From contig JAZKDW010000001.1 of NCBI GenBank assembly GCA_040387375.1, positions 1 to 64,000 of the forward strand: 64,000 nucleotides of DNA, given 5' to 3'. A model generated the notes under the pieces. It saw nothing but the letters and a program-made list of their open reading frames with translations. It had not been told where the DNA came from and ran no database searches. A program made the translations under genes and the position numbers. This DNA is from JAZKDW01 sp040387375 (GTDB lineage: Bacteria > Pseudomonadota > Gammaproteobacteria > Burkholderiales > Burkholderiaceae_D). Below, piece by piece: positions 35,497 to 44,773 of the stretch. Positions within the stretch are counted from its first letter, which is position 1; each line of letters opens with the position of its first letter.

Positions 35497-35611
35497 CCCT
35501 GACTCTTTTTCCGGACCCGAGCGAATAAAAGGCGCGCAGGGTCTTTTGTAATCTTTAACCGCCCCGGATGCGCATCAACAGTGTGCCGTGGCCACGATGA
35601 GGGACTGAACC

Positions 35612-36421
35612 GTGAAGCTCAAAGACAAAGTGGTTGTGGTGACCGGCGCCGGCAACGGCATCGGAGAATCTCTGGCAAGGCGTTTTGCGTCGGAGCAGGC
35701 AAAAGGCATCGTCGTCAGCGACCTGAATGGCGAGAACGCCGAGAAGGTCGCCGCCGGGATCCGTAGCGCCGGCGGTTATGCGGTAGGCATGCGGGCCGAC
35801 GTCGGCGTGGAGTCGGATATCCAGAACCTGGTAAAGCGGGCGGAAGCAGAATTCGGCCCGGTCGATTTATTTTGTTCCAACGCCGGCATCGTCGACGAAG
35901 GAGGCGCCGATGCGCCCGACCTGAAATGGGCAAGATCCTGGGAGGTCAACGTCATGGCCCATGTCTACGCAGCGCGCGCGGTGCTGCCGTCAATGCTGGA
36001 GCGAAAACAGGGCTACCTGTTGAGCACCTGCTCGGCAGCGGGATTGCTGACGAGCCCGGGCGCGGCGCCGTATGCGGTAACAAAACACGCGGCCATCGCA
36101 TTCGCCGAATGGCTGGCCATCACGCACGGCGACGCAGGCATCAGGGTCAGCGTGATATGTCCCCAGGCCGTGCGGACCAAGCTGCTCGAGGATTCGATCG
36201 GGTCGGGTAATGCGGCGTCGAGCGCATTTTCCAAAATGGGAAATCTGCTGGAGCCGGACGACGTCGCGGACGTCGCGCTGCGGGGGATCGAGACCGAACA
36301 ATTCCTGATCCTGCCGCATCCCGAGGTGAAGGATTTTGTGCAGCGCAAGGTAGCGGATGTGGATCGATGGATCGCCGGCATGCGACGCTTTCTGGCGCAA
36401 GCGACCTCAGCTCTCAAATGA
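35612..36421 (+). CDS. Short-chain dehydrogenase/reductase
   Basis: A 269-residue classical SDR starting at GTG with GATGAGGGA upstream. Cofactor motif TGAGNGIGE (residues 10-18), NAG motif CSNAGI, and a catalytic set with Ser in LSTCSAAG and YAVTK. The Asp after the second strand (VVSDLNGENAE) favours NAD+. It follows the CoA ligase by 115 bp, in which an imperfect GACCCTG/CAGGGTC pair with a TTTT may cause partial termination. Probable role: oxidising a hydroxy intermediate of cluster IV. Confidence 0.85.
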   Translation: MKLKDKVVVVTGAGNGIGESLARRFASEQAKGIVVSDLNGENAEKVAAGIRSAGGYAVGMRADVGVESDIQNLVKRAEAEFGPVDLFCSNAGIVDEGGADAPDLKWARSWEVNVMAHVYAARAVLPSMLERKQGYLLSTCSAAGLLTSPGAAPYAVTKHAAIAFAEWLAITHGDAGIRVSVICPQAVRTKLLEDSIGSGNAASSAFSKMGNLLEPDDVADVALRGIETEQFLILPHPEVKDFVQRKVADVDRWIAGMRRFLAQATSALK

Positions 36422-36461
36422 CGCCGGCGAGCTGTTTTTGACAGGCGCAGCCCGGGAAATA

Positions 36462-36535
36462 GTTGATATCAACATTGTTGTTGACAGATGTTTTTTCTTG
36501 CATGATACTGATTCGCGAATCAACTACTCAGTTGA
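36462..36535 (+). promoter_or_regulatory. Promoter B with two operators, before the LIV-type importer
   Basis: Operator B1 TCAAC-attgtt-GTTGA (36469-36484) overlaps the -35 TTGACA (36481-36486); the -10 GATACT (36504-36509) follows after 17 bp. Operator B2 TCAAC-tactca-GTTGA (36520-36535) begins exactly 51 bp after B1, at the expected transcription start. GTTGATATCAAC (36462-36473) adds a further half-site. Two sites about five helical turns apart on one face suggest cooperative repression. Confidence 0.83.
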
Positions 36536-36688
36536 CTGGAGCAGAAAATAAGTGAGCGATTCAATGACAAGAAAACTGCATTGCGTGACTGGCGTTCATC
36601 AGGACTCGCACTATCGGCTGTTACCTAATATCGTCCACGCGTGTGGCGGCAATTCACACCGCGTGTGACCACTTAGTTGAAACTACCC

Positions 36689-37513
36689 ATGACGACCAAA
36701 CCACAGCAGCAAGCCGCTGAGCCTCTTCTGGCCGTGCACAACCTCCAGGTTGTCTACGGCGGTGCGATCGAGGCCTTGCGTGACGTATCGTTCCAGGTTC
36801 TTCCGGGCCAGGTTGTGGCCCTGCTGGGCGCCAACGGCGCCGGCAAGTCAACCGTATTGAAAGCGGCATCGGGCATTCTCGATTCCGAAGAAGGTGTCAT
36901 CCAGAAGGGCGAAATTCGCTTTGCCGGCAAGCCGATCGAACGCCTCGAAGCCGATCGCATCGTTGGCATGGGCCTGGTGCATGTGCCTGAGGGACGCCGC
37001 CTGTTTGCAACCATGACCGTAGAAGAAAACCTGGTCGTTGGTGGCCATCATCGGACCAAGGCAGGGCTCGAAGAGGGGCGCGAATATGTCTATGGCCTTT
37101 TTCCCAAGCTCAAGGACAGGCGCACCCAGGTGTCCGGATATCTGTCGGGTGGCGAGCAGCAAATGGTCGCCATCGGACGTGCGCTGATGAGCAATCCCAA
37201 GCTGCTGGCGCTGGACGAACCTTCGCTGGGACTGGCGCCGATCATCGTGCGGGAAATCTTCGAACACATCCGCCGCCTGTCGCAGGAAGCCAATATCACG
37301 ATCCTGCTGGTTGAGCAGAACGCGACCAAGGCGCTGGCGATCGCCGATTATGCCTACATCATGGAAAACGGCCGGGTCATGCTCGATGGAACGGCAAGCG
37401 ATCTTCAGGCCAACGCCGACGTGCGCGAGTTTTACCTCGGCATCCGCGCCGGCGAAGTGCAGAGCATGCGCGATATAAAACATTACAAACGTCGCAAGAG
37501 GTGGCTGTCATGA
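36689..37513 (+). CDS. livF: LIV-type ABC transporter ATPase (LivF-like)
   Basis: A 274-residue ATPase: Walker A GANGAGKST, signature LSGGEQQ, Walker B LLALDEPSLGLAP, typical of LivF. It is about 35 residues longer than E. coli LivF, with a basic C-terminal tail (HYKRRKRWLS). The start is ATG 36689; an in-frame TTG four codons earlier is less likely. First gene of the importer operon behind promoter B, with a leader of about 170 bases. It overlaps livG by four bases. Confidence 0.87.
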   Translation: MTTKPQQQAAEPLLAVHNLQVVYGGAIEALRDVSFQVLPGQVVALLGANGAGKSTVLKAASGILDSEEGVIQKGEIRFAGKPIERLEADRIVGMGLVHVPEGRRLFATMTVEENLVVGGHHRTKAGLEEGREYVYGLFPKLKDRRTQVSGYLSGGEQQMVAIGRALMSNPKLLALDEPSLGLAPIIVREIFEHIRRLSQEANITILLVEQNATKALAIADYAYIMENGRVMLDGTASDLQANADVREFYLGIRAGEVQSMRDIKHYKRRKRWLS

Positions 37514-38289
37514 GTGTGCTTCTCGATGCGCGCAATGTTTCAAAACAATTTGGCGGGCTCAAAGCGGTCAGCGACGTCAGCCTGGTCGTCAACCGCGGCG
37601 AGATCTGCAGCCTGATCGGGCCCAATGGCGCAGGCAAGACCACCATGTTCAATCTCATCAGTGGCGTGCTCAAGCCCAGCGGCGGGGAGGTGTTTTTCAA
37701 TGAACGCAGCATGGCCCAGGAGAAGGCCGCGCACTATGCGCGCCTTGGAATGGGCCGTACTTTCCAGAACCTTGCGCTGTTCAAGCACAGCACGGTGATC
37801 GAGAACCTGCTGGTGGGACGTCACACGCACATAAAAACGAATCCGTTTGAATCCATGCTGTTTTATGGACGCGCCCGGCGCGAAGAGGCGGAAGCGCGGC
37901 GCAAGGTCGAGGAGATTGTCGAATTTCTCGAGATGGAGGAATTGCGCGACAAGCTGGTCGGCTCCCTGTCATACGGCCAGCAAAAGCGTGTCGAACTGGG
38001 CCGTGCGCTGGCCAGCGAACCGTCGCTGTTGCTGCTGGATGAAATCGTGGCCGGCATGAATCGCGAAGAGAAAGAGGATATCGCCCGCTTTACCCTGGAT
38101 ATCCGGGACGAACTGGGCATTTCGATATTAATGATTGAACATGACATGCAGGTGGTAATGGATCTGTCGGATCGTATCTATGTGCTGAATTTCGGCTGCC
38201 TGATCGCACAGGGAACGCCGCAGGAAGTGGCGGCCGATCCGATGGTGGCGCAGGCTTACCTCGGGGAAGAGGAGTCTGATCATGCTTGA
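37510..38289 (+). CDS. livG: LIV-type ABC transporter ATPase (LivG-like)
   Basis: A 259-residue ATPase with Walker A GPNGAGKTT, signature LSYGQQKR and Walker B LLLLDEIVAGM. The start MSVLLDA overlaps the livF stop (ATGA). Together with LivF it drives the LivH/LivM channel. The substrate is unlikely to be leucine: the operon contains an acyl-CoA synthetase and lies among aromatic/alicyclic catabolic genes under the same operator. Confidence 0.87.
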   Translation: MSVLLDARNVSKQFGGLKAVSDVSLVVNRGEICSLIGPNGAGKTTMFNLISGVLKPSGGEVFFNERSMAQEKAAHYARLGMGRTFQNLALFKHSTVIENLLVGRHTHIKTNPFESMLFYGRARREEAEARRKVEEIVEFLEMEELRDKLVGSLSYGQQKRVELGRALASEPSLLLLDEIVAGMNREEKEDIARFTLDIRDELGISILMIEHDMQVVMDLSDRIYVLNFGCLIAQGTPQEVAADPMVAQAYLGEEESDHA

Positions 38290-40165
38290 AGCGCTTACCA
38301 TGACCGAGGTGCAGCAGAAGACGCTGCCGCAGTTGCTGCGCTGGCACGCTCGCAATACGCCCGACGCCACCGCGCTGCGGCAAAAGAAGCTGGGCATCTG
38401 GCAGGGCATTTCGTGGCAGGACTACCATGCGGCGGCACGGCAGGTGGCGCTCGGCCTCCACAGCCTCGGTCTCAAGCGTGGCGACCGCATCGCCATCGCC
38501 AGTGAAGGCACGCCACAATGGTTCTTCGCCGACCTCGGCGCCGAGATGATCGGGGTGGAGGTTGTGGGCATCTATCCGACCAACCCGTGGAATGAATTGC
38601 GCTACATCGTCGCCCATTGCAAGGCGCGCGCCGTAATTTGCGGTGATCAGGAACAGACCGACAAGGTGCTCGACGCGATGCGCAGCGAGGGCGGGCTGCC
38701 GGATCTCGCGCATGTGATCAGCGTCGACACCAAGGGCATGCGGCGTTATGACCAGGCGACGGTCAGCAGCTTCGAAAGCCTGCTTGAAGCCGGCCGCAAG
38801 CTGGCCGCGAGCGATCCGCAAGTCGAGGCCTGGCTGGACCGCCAGATTGACGACGGCAAGATCGACGACGTTAACGTGCTGATCTATACCTCCGGCACCA
38901 CCGGCCAGCCGAAGGGGGCGATGCTGACCCACCACAACCTGACCTATGCAACCTGCGCGTTCGCGGAGGCGACCGGGCTGAAACCCGGCAACTACGAAGC
39001 CGTGTGTTACCTGCCGCTGTGTCACGTGGCCGAACGCTCCTATTCGATGGTGCTGCATCTGGCGCTGGGCGGCATCGTCAACTTCGCCGAGTCGACCGAC
39101 ACCGTGTCGATCAACATCCGGGAAATCGCGCCGACATTTTTCCTGGGCGTCCCCCGCATCTGGGAGAAGCTGCAGCAGAACATCCTGTTCCGGAGCCGCG
39201 AAGACGGAAACCCGTGGCGCTGGCTGTTCCGCCAAGCGCTGGCGCGCGGCCGCATGCTGGCGGAGAGCCGGACCGCGGCGGGCGGCAAGCGCACCTTCGC
39301 GCAAAGCGTGGAATACGCTTTCTGGTATTGGCTGATGTTTCGCAATGTCCAGCGTTACATGGGACTTGACCGCACGCTGGTGCGCATTTGTGGCGGCGCG
39401 TCGGTGTCGCCGGAGACGCTGCTTTTCTTCGACATCCTGGGCCTGCAAATCTGCCAAGGCTACGGCCTGACCGAAAGCTGTGGCATGGCTTTCGTGCAGC
39501 GGCCGATGCGCAGCAGCCGGGTCGGCACCTGCGGGCCGCCATTGAAAGGAGTGGAATGGAAGTTCGCCGAGGATGACGAGATATTGCTGAACTCGCCTGG
39601 CGTCTTCCGTGGCTACCTGTTTGATGACGCGGGCACGAAAGCGAATCTGACGCCCGAAGGCTGGCTGCGCACCGGCGACATAGGCATGGTCGACAGTGAC
39701 GGTGAAATGATGATCGTCGACCGCAAGAAGGCCATCATCATCACCAGCGGCGGCAAGAACATCGCGCCGTCGGAGATTGAAAACGCGTTGCGGGATAGTC
39801 CGTATGTCCGCGAGGCGATCATTGTCGGAGAAGGGCGCAAATTCCTGGGCGGGCTGATCCAGATCGATTTCGACACCGTCGGCCGCTGGGCCAGCGAACG
39901 CGATATCGGCTACACCTCCTACAAGTCGCTGGCGACGCATGAGGCGGTGCGCACCCTGGTGCAGGAAATCGTGGATGACGTGAACACGCGTTTTGCGCGG
40001 GTTGAAAACGTGCGCCGCTTTGTCATTCTCGAAAAGGAACTCGATCATGATGACGGCGAGCTGACAGCAACACAAAAGATCCGGCGTTCGGTCATCGAAA
40101 AGAAGTTCGCCCGTGAACTCGAAATCATCTACGGTGAAAGGACGGACAATGCGGTACTTCATTGA
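38282..40165 (+). CDS. Long-chain-type acyl-CoA synthetase embedded in the importer operon
   Basis: A 627-residue AMP-forming synthetase. Motifs: YTSGTTGQPKGAMLTH, YGLTESCGMAF, the adenylate-binding LRTGDIGMVDSDG, and DRKKAIIITSGGKNIAPSEIE; the C-terminal lysine segment is TQKIRR. Size and motif spacing match the FadD15/FAA1 branch. Its ends overlap livG by 8 bases and livH by 17, so import and CoA activation are translationally coupled. A role in trapping the incoming acid as its CoA ester is inference, but such insertions in LIV-type operons are common in Burkholderiales. Confidence 0.86.
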   Translation: MLEALTMTEVQQKTLPQLLRWHARNTPDATALRQKKLGIWQGISWQDYHAAARQVALGLHSLGLKRGDRIAIASEGTPQWFFADLGAEMIGVEVVGIYPTNPWNELRYIVAHCKARAVICGDQEQTDKVLDAMRSEGGLPDLAHVISVDTKGMRRYDQATVSSFESLLEAGRKLAASDPQVEAWLDRQIDDGKIDDVNVLIYTSGTTGQPKGAMLTHHNLTYATCAFAEATGLKPGNYEAVCYLPLCHVAERSYSMVLHLALGGIVNFAESTDTVSINIREIAPTFFLGVPRIWEKLQQNILFRSREDGNPWRWLFRQALARGRMLAESRTAAGGKRTFAQSVEYAFWYWLMFRNVQRYMGLDRTLVRICGGASVSPETLLFFDILGLQICQGYGLTESCGMAFVQRPMRSSRVGTCGPPLKGVEWKFAEDDEILLNSPGVFRGYLFDDAGTKANLTPEGWLRTGDIGMVDSDGEMMIVDRKKAIIITSGGKNIAPSEIENALRDSPYVREAIIVGEGRKFLGGLIQIDFDTVGRWASERDIGYTSYKSLATHEAVRTLVQEIVDDVNTRFARVENVRRFVILEKELDHDDGELTATQKIRRSVIEKKFARELEIIYGERTDNAVLH

Positions 40166-41021
40166 ACTCACGGTGTCGGGCATTGCCATCGGCGCCATCT
40201 ACGGTCTGATGGCGATGGCCTTCGCCCTGGTCTACAAATCGACCGGCCTGCTCAATTTCGCACAGGGTGAACTGGGCATGCTGATCGCCTACCTTTCCTG
40301 GTCCATCAGCCTGGCGGTGGGTTCGAACACCTGGACCCTGCTCGCCAGCGCGCTGGTATCGAGCGTGGTGCTGGGCCTGCTGATCGAACGTTTCATCATG
40401 CGCCGCATGCTTGGCCAGCCGGCGTTCTCGGCGGTGCTGGTCACGGTGGGCATCGGCGTGATGATCACCTCCGTGGTGTTGATGGTCTGGGGCGGTGAAC
40501 AGCGCAGTATCGAGATCGCCCATGCGAATGACATCGTGACCATCGGCGGTGTGCGCATGCGCATGAGTCAGCTGGCAGTGATTGCGGTGCTGCTGGCAGC
40601 GCTGGCGGCAACCAGCATCTTCTTCAAGTACAGCCGGTTTGGCATCGCCATGCGGGCCGTTGCGGCGGACCAGCGCACGGCGCGGCTGATGGGAATTTCT
40701 CCCGCCCGTGTACAGTCGGTGGCCTGGGCGGTGTCGTCGGTGCTTGCAGGTCTGGCCGGCCTCTTTTTTGCGGTGAGCTTCGAACTGTCTCCTACCTTGT
40801 TCACGCTCGGCCTCAAGGCGTTCCCGGCCACCGTCTTCGGCGGCCTGGACGCGGTGGTCGGTTCGGGCGCCAGCGGCTTGTTCATCGGTGTCGTCGAGAA
40901 TCTTGTCGGCGGATATCTATCCCCGCAGTTGAAGGAAATTGCGGGTTTCATCATGATCCTGGTCATCCTCATGGTTCGTCCATTTGGCTTGTTCGGACAA
41001 AAAGACATCGAGAGGGTGTAA
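40149..41021 (+). CDS. livH: LIV-type ABC transporter permease (LivH-like)
   Basis: A 290-residue permease with about eight hydrophobic helices, beginning MRYFIELTVSGIAIGAIYGLMA, with the LivH signatures LNFAQGELGM and FGGLDAVVGSGASGLFIG. GAAAGGAC lies upstream. It overlaps the acyl-CoA synthetase gene and shares a base with the livM start. Forms the channel with LivM. Confidence 0.88.
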   Translation: MRYFIELTVSGIAIGAIYGLMAMAFALVYKSTGLLNFAQGELGMLIAYLSWSISLAVGSNTWTLLASALVSSVVLGLLIERFIMRRMLGQPAFSAVLVTVGIGVMITSVVLMVWGGEQRSIEIAHANDIVTIGGVRMRMSQLAVIAVLLAALAATSIFFKYSRFGIAMRAVAADQRTARLMGISPARVQSVAWAVSSVLAGLAGLFFAVSFELSPTLFTLGLKAFPATVFGGLDAVVGSGASGLFIGVVENLVGGYLSPQLKEIAGFIMILVILMVRPFGLFGQKDIERV

Positions 41022-42067
41022 TGCGCAGCGGCTATTTCAAAAAAAGTTTCATCGAGCAGCTGGACCTTACCGACTCGTTCGCCGAACGGTGCTGGTTCGC
41101 AGCTGTGCTGGCGGCGCTGATCATTCTTCCGATGTTCGCCTCGCCATACCTGCTTGGCCACATGACGACCATCCTGTACACGCTGGTTGCCGCGCTTGGC
41201 CTCAACGTGCTGACCGGCTTCACGGGACTCGTTTCCCTGGGCAATGTCGCCTTCCTGATCCTGGGCGCCTACGGTTACGCGATCGGCACTACGCGTTTTG
41301 GACTGCATCCGCTTCTTGCCTTCGGCCTCGCGGGCATCGTGCCCGCCGTGGCCGGGCTGCTGGTCGGGGTGCCTTCGCTGCGCCTGAAAGGACTTTACCT
41401 GGCGATCACCACCCTGGCATTCACGTACATCATCAATTCGGTGATACTTGCCGGCGGCGATTTTACGGGCGGTGCGCGTGGCATCATGGTGCCGCGGCCG
41501 AAAGCATTCGGCATCGATTTTTCATCCGAGCGTGCGCTGTATTGGCTTTGCCTTGGCGTAGCCGTCCTCACTTTGCTGGTGGTGCTGAACATCCGACGCA
41601 GCCGCCTGGGGCGCGCCTTCATGGCGATACGCGACAACGACACCGCCGCCGTGTCGATGGGCATCTCGCTCACCACGTACAAGCTGCTGGCGTTCACCAT
41701 CAGTTCCTTCTTTGCCGGCATCAGCGGCGCCTTGATGGTGTTGTTCATTAACTTTGCCAACGTCGAGGGTTTCCCGTTCCTGCTCAGCATCGAAGGTGTC
41801 GCCATCCTCATCGTCGGCGGTCTGGGCTCGGTATTGGGCGTCGTCCTCGGCACCGTCTTCATCATGACCCTGCCCGAACTCAGTACCCAGGCACTCGGCG
41901 CGATCAGTGCCGCGAGCGGGCAGCAACTCACCACTGGGGCGCTGGAGATCAAGGGAATTCTCTATGGCGCCGCCATCGTGGGTTTTCTATTGCTGGATCC
42001 CAGGGGCCTGGTGGGCCTGTGGGTTGACTTGAAGCGCTTGTGGGTAAGCCGCCCGCTGCGCTATTGA
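41021..42067 (+). CDS. livM: LIV-type ABC transporter permease (LivM-like)
   Basis: A 348-residue permease with about nine helices and the LivM hallmarks LNVLTGFTGLVSLGNVAF, RGIMVPRP and FMAIRDNDTAAVSMGI. The N-terminus carries about 30 extra hydrophilic residues (MRSGYFKKSFIEQLD). Start overlaps the livH stop (TAATG). Followed after 45 bp by the binding protein. Confidence 0.88.
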   Translation: MRSGYFKKSFIEQLDLTDSFAERCWFAAVLAALIILPMFASPYLLGHMTTILYTLVAALGLNVLTGFTGLVSLGNVAFLILGAYGYAIGTTRFGLHPLLAFGLAGIVPAVAGLLVGVPSLRLKGLYLAITTLAFTYIINSVILAGGDFTGGARGIMVPRPKAFGIDFSSERALYWLCLGVAVLTLLVVLNIRRSRLGRAFMAIRDNDTAAVSMGISLTTYKLLAFTISSFFAGISGALMVLFINFANVEGFPFLLSIEGVAILIVGGLGSVLGVVLGTVFIMTLPELSTQALGAISAASGQQLTTGALEIKGILYGAAIVGFLLLDPRGLVGLWVDLKRLWVSRPLRY

Positions 42068-42112
42068 ACCGGTTTTTCGTGAAACTTCAATAACTAAATA
42101 GGAGACAGACAC

Positions 42113-43279
42113 ATGTCCAAATTCGTAAAACGCAGCATCAGCACCTTGGCGGCAGCATTGCTGGTCGCGAGTCCCTTGATTGCATACTCGCAGCAAGGCC
42201 TGACGGATACCGAAATCCTGCTGGGCGAGATCGCGCCGCTGACCGGCGCAGCGGCAGTCGGCAGCCTCGGATTAAGCGCAGGAACCAAGATGGCGATCGC
42301 GGAAGCCAATGCTGGCGGCGGCATCAACGGCCGCAAGATTCGCCTGATTTCCGAAGACGACGGTTATGTTGTCGCCCGCACCATACAATCGGCCCGCAAG
42401 CTGCTCACCGCCGACAAGGTGTTTGCATTGACGTCGACATCGGGCTCCGCTTCCAGCCTGGCCATTCTGCCCATGCTCAAGGAATCCGGCATCCCCTCGA
42501 TTAACGTGCTGAGTTTTCCCGATCAGCTCCATACACCGGTTGTTCCCAATATCTTCGTCGCCGGCGCCACACATCAGGATACGACCGAACAACTGGCGCA
42601 GCAGCTCAACAAGCGTTTTCCAGGCAAGAAGTGGGCAGTGGTTACGCCGGACGACGAGCTTGGCCATTTGATGCGTGAAGGATTTGACCGCGCTCACAAG
42701 GCGCTGAAACTGAACGTTGTCTACAACGCGAAGTATCGCCGTGGACAAAAGGATTTTTCGGCCGAAATACTTTCTGCAAACAGCGCTGGCGCCGAGATTT
42801 TGCTGGCGGCCGGCATTGTGTCGGAAAACATCGCGATGGTAAAAGAGCTCGATCGTCTGGGCAAGAAAATTCCTGTTGGCTTGTCATGGATCGGCCGCAA
42901 TTCAGCGACCACCCTGCAGCCGATGGGGCCAGCGGTCGACAACGTCTATCTGATCGATTACGTCGTCGCCGATGAAAGCCCTGAAGGACGGGCCTTCATG
43001 GCGCGTGCGCAAAAGCTCCTGCCTGAGGATGATTTCAAGCGCGTGAACCGTTTCTCCATGACGGGTTATGCCGGTACACGGGTTCTGATCGAAGCGATGC
43101 GCAAATGCGGCAAGGCGCTGACCTGGACTTGCACCATCGCGCAGCTCAACGCGACGAAGAACTTCGAAACCAACGTGATGGCGCCGATGTCATTCAGCCC
43201 GACTTCGCATTTTTCAAAGCAGACGCTGAGTCTGATGAAGGCTAATCCAAAGACCTATAATTTCGAACCGATCAAATAA
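42113..43279 (+). CDS. livK: LIV-type ABC transporter substrate-binding protein
   Basis: A 388-residue periplasmic protein with a signal peptide (about residues 1-27, cleavage near AYSQQ) and the Peripla_BP_6 fold: ILLGEIAPLTGAAAVGS at the mature start and GGINGRKIRLISEDDGY. AGGAGACAG precedes the ATG. Last gene of the importer operon. Its ligand-binding residues cannot be read without a structure; aromatic or alicyclic acids are likely given the cluster. Confidence 0.88.
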   Translation: MSKFVKRSISTLAAALLVASPLIAYSQQGLTDTEILLGEIAPLTGAAAVGSLGLSAGTKMAIAEANAGGGINGRKIRLISEDDGYVVARTIQSARKLLTADKVFALTSTSGSASSLAILPMLKESGIPSINVLSFPDQLHTPVVPNIFVAGATHQDTTEQLAQQLNKRFPGKKWAVVTPDDELGHLMREGFDRAHKALKLNVVYNAKYRRGQKDFSAEILSANSAGAEILLAAGIVSENIAMVKELDRLGKKIPVGLSWIGRNSATTLQPMGPAVDNVYLIDYVVADESPEGRAFMARAQKLLPEDDFKRVNRFSMTGYAGTRVLIEAMRKCGKALTWTCTIAQLNATKNFETNVMAPMSFSPTSHFSKQTLSLMKANPKTYNFEPIK

Positions 43280-43464
43280 GTTCGAAGCTCTGATCGCCGA
43301 TGTGATTGTTATCCGTGACCGGATGGCAATCGCATCGTGAACAGGGAGGAGTGCGCTTTACCATCGGCACAAGCCCTGACCCGACATCGTTTCATCGAGC
43401 GCGACGGCTCAATATTCAATCACATGATCAATAACGACCGGCGCGCATCTCTACGAAATTAACA

Positions 43465-43505
43465 TCAACGTTGCTGTTGACAGCAAAAATCATCTGACGC
43501 ATACT
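43465..43505 (+). promoter_or_regulatory. Operator C and promoter of the flavin monooxygenase gene
   Basis: TCAAC-gttgct-GTTGA (43465-43480) overlaps -35 TTGACA (43477-43482); -10 CATACT (43500-43505) follows after 17 bp, the same layout as promoter A. The start codon lies about 23 bases after the expected transcript start. The rest of the 255-bp gap from 43280 shows no gene. Confidence 0.82.
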
Positions 43506-43534
43506 GAACTTGACAACCACCACTGGAGAATGAC

Positions 43535-44689
43535 GTGAAATTCCATCTCATGCAAACTGGCGTAATCGGCAGGCGCTATGAACTCGAAGCCGGCATGGCA
43601 GGGCAGCGCCCCGAGCTGTACCAGCGTTATCTGTCCGAAATTCGTGACTACGTCCGGCTTGCGGATGAGCTCGGATACGCTGGTTATGCCCAGCCAGAAC
43701 ATCATGGCCAGATCGAAGGTTTCGAGATCACCAATCACCCTGGCATGTTCAGCCTCTACGTCGGCATGCATTCAAAACGAATGAAGGCCGGCATCATGGG
43801 TTATACGCTGCCGACCCACAACCCGGTCCGCGTGGCAGAAGAAATCGCGACGCTGGATCACATGCTCCAGGGACGTCTGTATGTCGGCTTCACCCGCGGT
43901 TATCAACCGCGCTGGGTCGATTCGTACGCGGCAATCAAGGGTGTCAACGCCACTGGCCCGCAGAATGCCAAAGTCAAGGACGCGCAGGACGTCATGAATC
44001 GCGAAGTGTTTGAAGAGTCCTTGCAGGTCATCAAGAAGGCCTGGGCAAACGACGTCTTCAACCACCAGGGCAAACACTGGGAATTTCCACCCAACGGCGG
44101 TTCCGCCGGTCACCCTGCTTACGCTGAATTCGGCAAGGGCATGGATGCGGATGGCATCGTGCGCAAGATCGGCATCGCGCCGCGCTGTTTCCAGAACCCG
44201 CACCCGAGGATCTACGGTGGTTTTGCGGCCAGCCTGAGCACGGTCGATTTCTGGGCCCGTGAAGGCGGCAAGCCGATCGTCCTTGCGGAAGACCTCGATT
44301 TTTGCGAGGTGGTCTGGAATCGCTACATGGAGTCGGCGAAAAAAGCAGGCAATGAAGTGGCGAGGGAAGACGCGGCTGCATGGGGCGGTTTCCTGATGCT
44401 CACCGATAGCAAGAGCAAGGCTGAAGAGCTAATGGCCGAACACAAGTGGTTCTGGGACAAATGGTTCATTCCGTTCGGTCAGAAGATGCCGAACGTTCTG
44501 ATCGGTTCGGCTGAAGAGATCGCGGACCGCATCGGCAAGGCGCATGACCGTCTTGGCTTCAATGAACTGTTCCTGATGTTTGGCCAGGGCCACCTGGATC
44601 CGGAGCAGAACAACGACGAGCTCGAGAAATTCGCGCGCCTTGTGGCGCCGCGTTTTTCGAACAAGGACAAGGAAGGCACGCTCGTTTAA
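43535..44689 (+). CDS. Luciferase-like (LLM class) flavin-dependent monooxygenase
   Basis: A 384-residue TIM-barrel flavin oxygenase of the bacterial luciferase family, beginning at GTG with GGAGA six bases upstream. Family segments: LADELGYAGYAQPEHH near residue 45, MGYTLPTHNPVRVAEEIATLDHMLQGRLYVGFTRGY, and a C-terminal IGSAEEIADRIGKAHDRLGFNEL. Such enzymes use reduced FMN supplied by a separate reductase; the flavin reductase encoded at 49923 under operator E is the obvious partner. Possible reactions are hydroxylation or Baeyer-Villiger oxidation of a ring ketone (inference). Confidence 0.87.
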   Translation: MKFHLMQTGVIGRRYELEAGMAGQRPELYQRYLSEIRDYVRLADELGYAGYAQPEHHGQIEGFEITNHPGMFSLYVGMHSKRMKAGIMGYTLPTHNPVRVAEEIATLDHMLQGRLYVGFTRGYQPRWVDSYAAIKGVNATGPQNAKVKDAQDVMNREVFEESLQVIKKAWANDVFNHQGKHWEFPPNGGSAGHPAYAEFGKGMDADGIVRKIGIAPRCFQNPHPRIYGGFAASLSTVDFWAREGGKPIVLAEDLDFCEVVWNRYMESAKKAGNEVAREDAAAWGGFLMLTDSKSKAEELMAEHKWFWDKWFIPFGQKMPNVLIGSAEEIADRIGKAHDRLGFNELFLMFGQGHLDPEQNNDELEKFARLVAPRFSNKDKEGTLV

Positions 44690-44773
44690 GAGGCTTCCGC
44701 AGTCGGGCAAGAAGATGATCTGACCTTGATTCATCGAGCCACCGCGGTGGCTCGATTTCGTATACAGGATTCC

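Noticed and set aside
35495..35543. GACCCTG/CAGGGTC pair after the CoA ligase as a terminator
   Set aside because: The loop would be about 35 bases and the T-run is short, so I do not list it as a separate terminator.
36564..36668. A 34-codon frame in the leader of the livF operon
   Set aside because: No good ribosome site and no evidence of conservation; noted only as a possible leader peptide.
38090..40198. A 702-codon open frame on the minus strand
   Set aside because: It lies antisense to the acyl-CoA synthetase and reads as low-complexity His/Arg/Gln-rich sequence with no family motif, a GC-codon-bias shadow.
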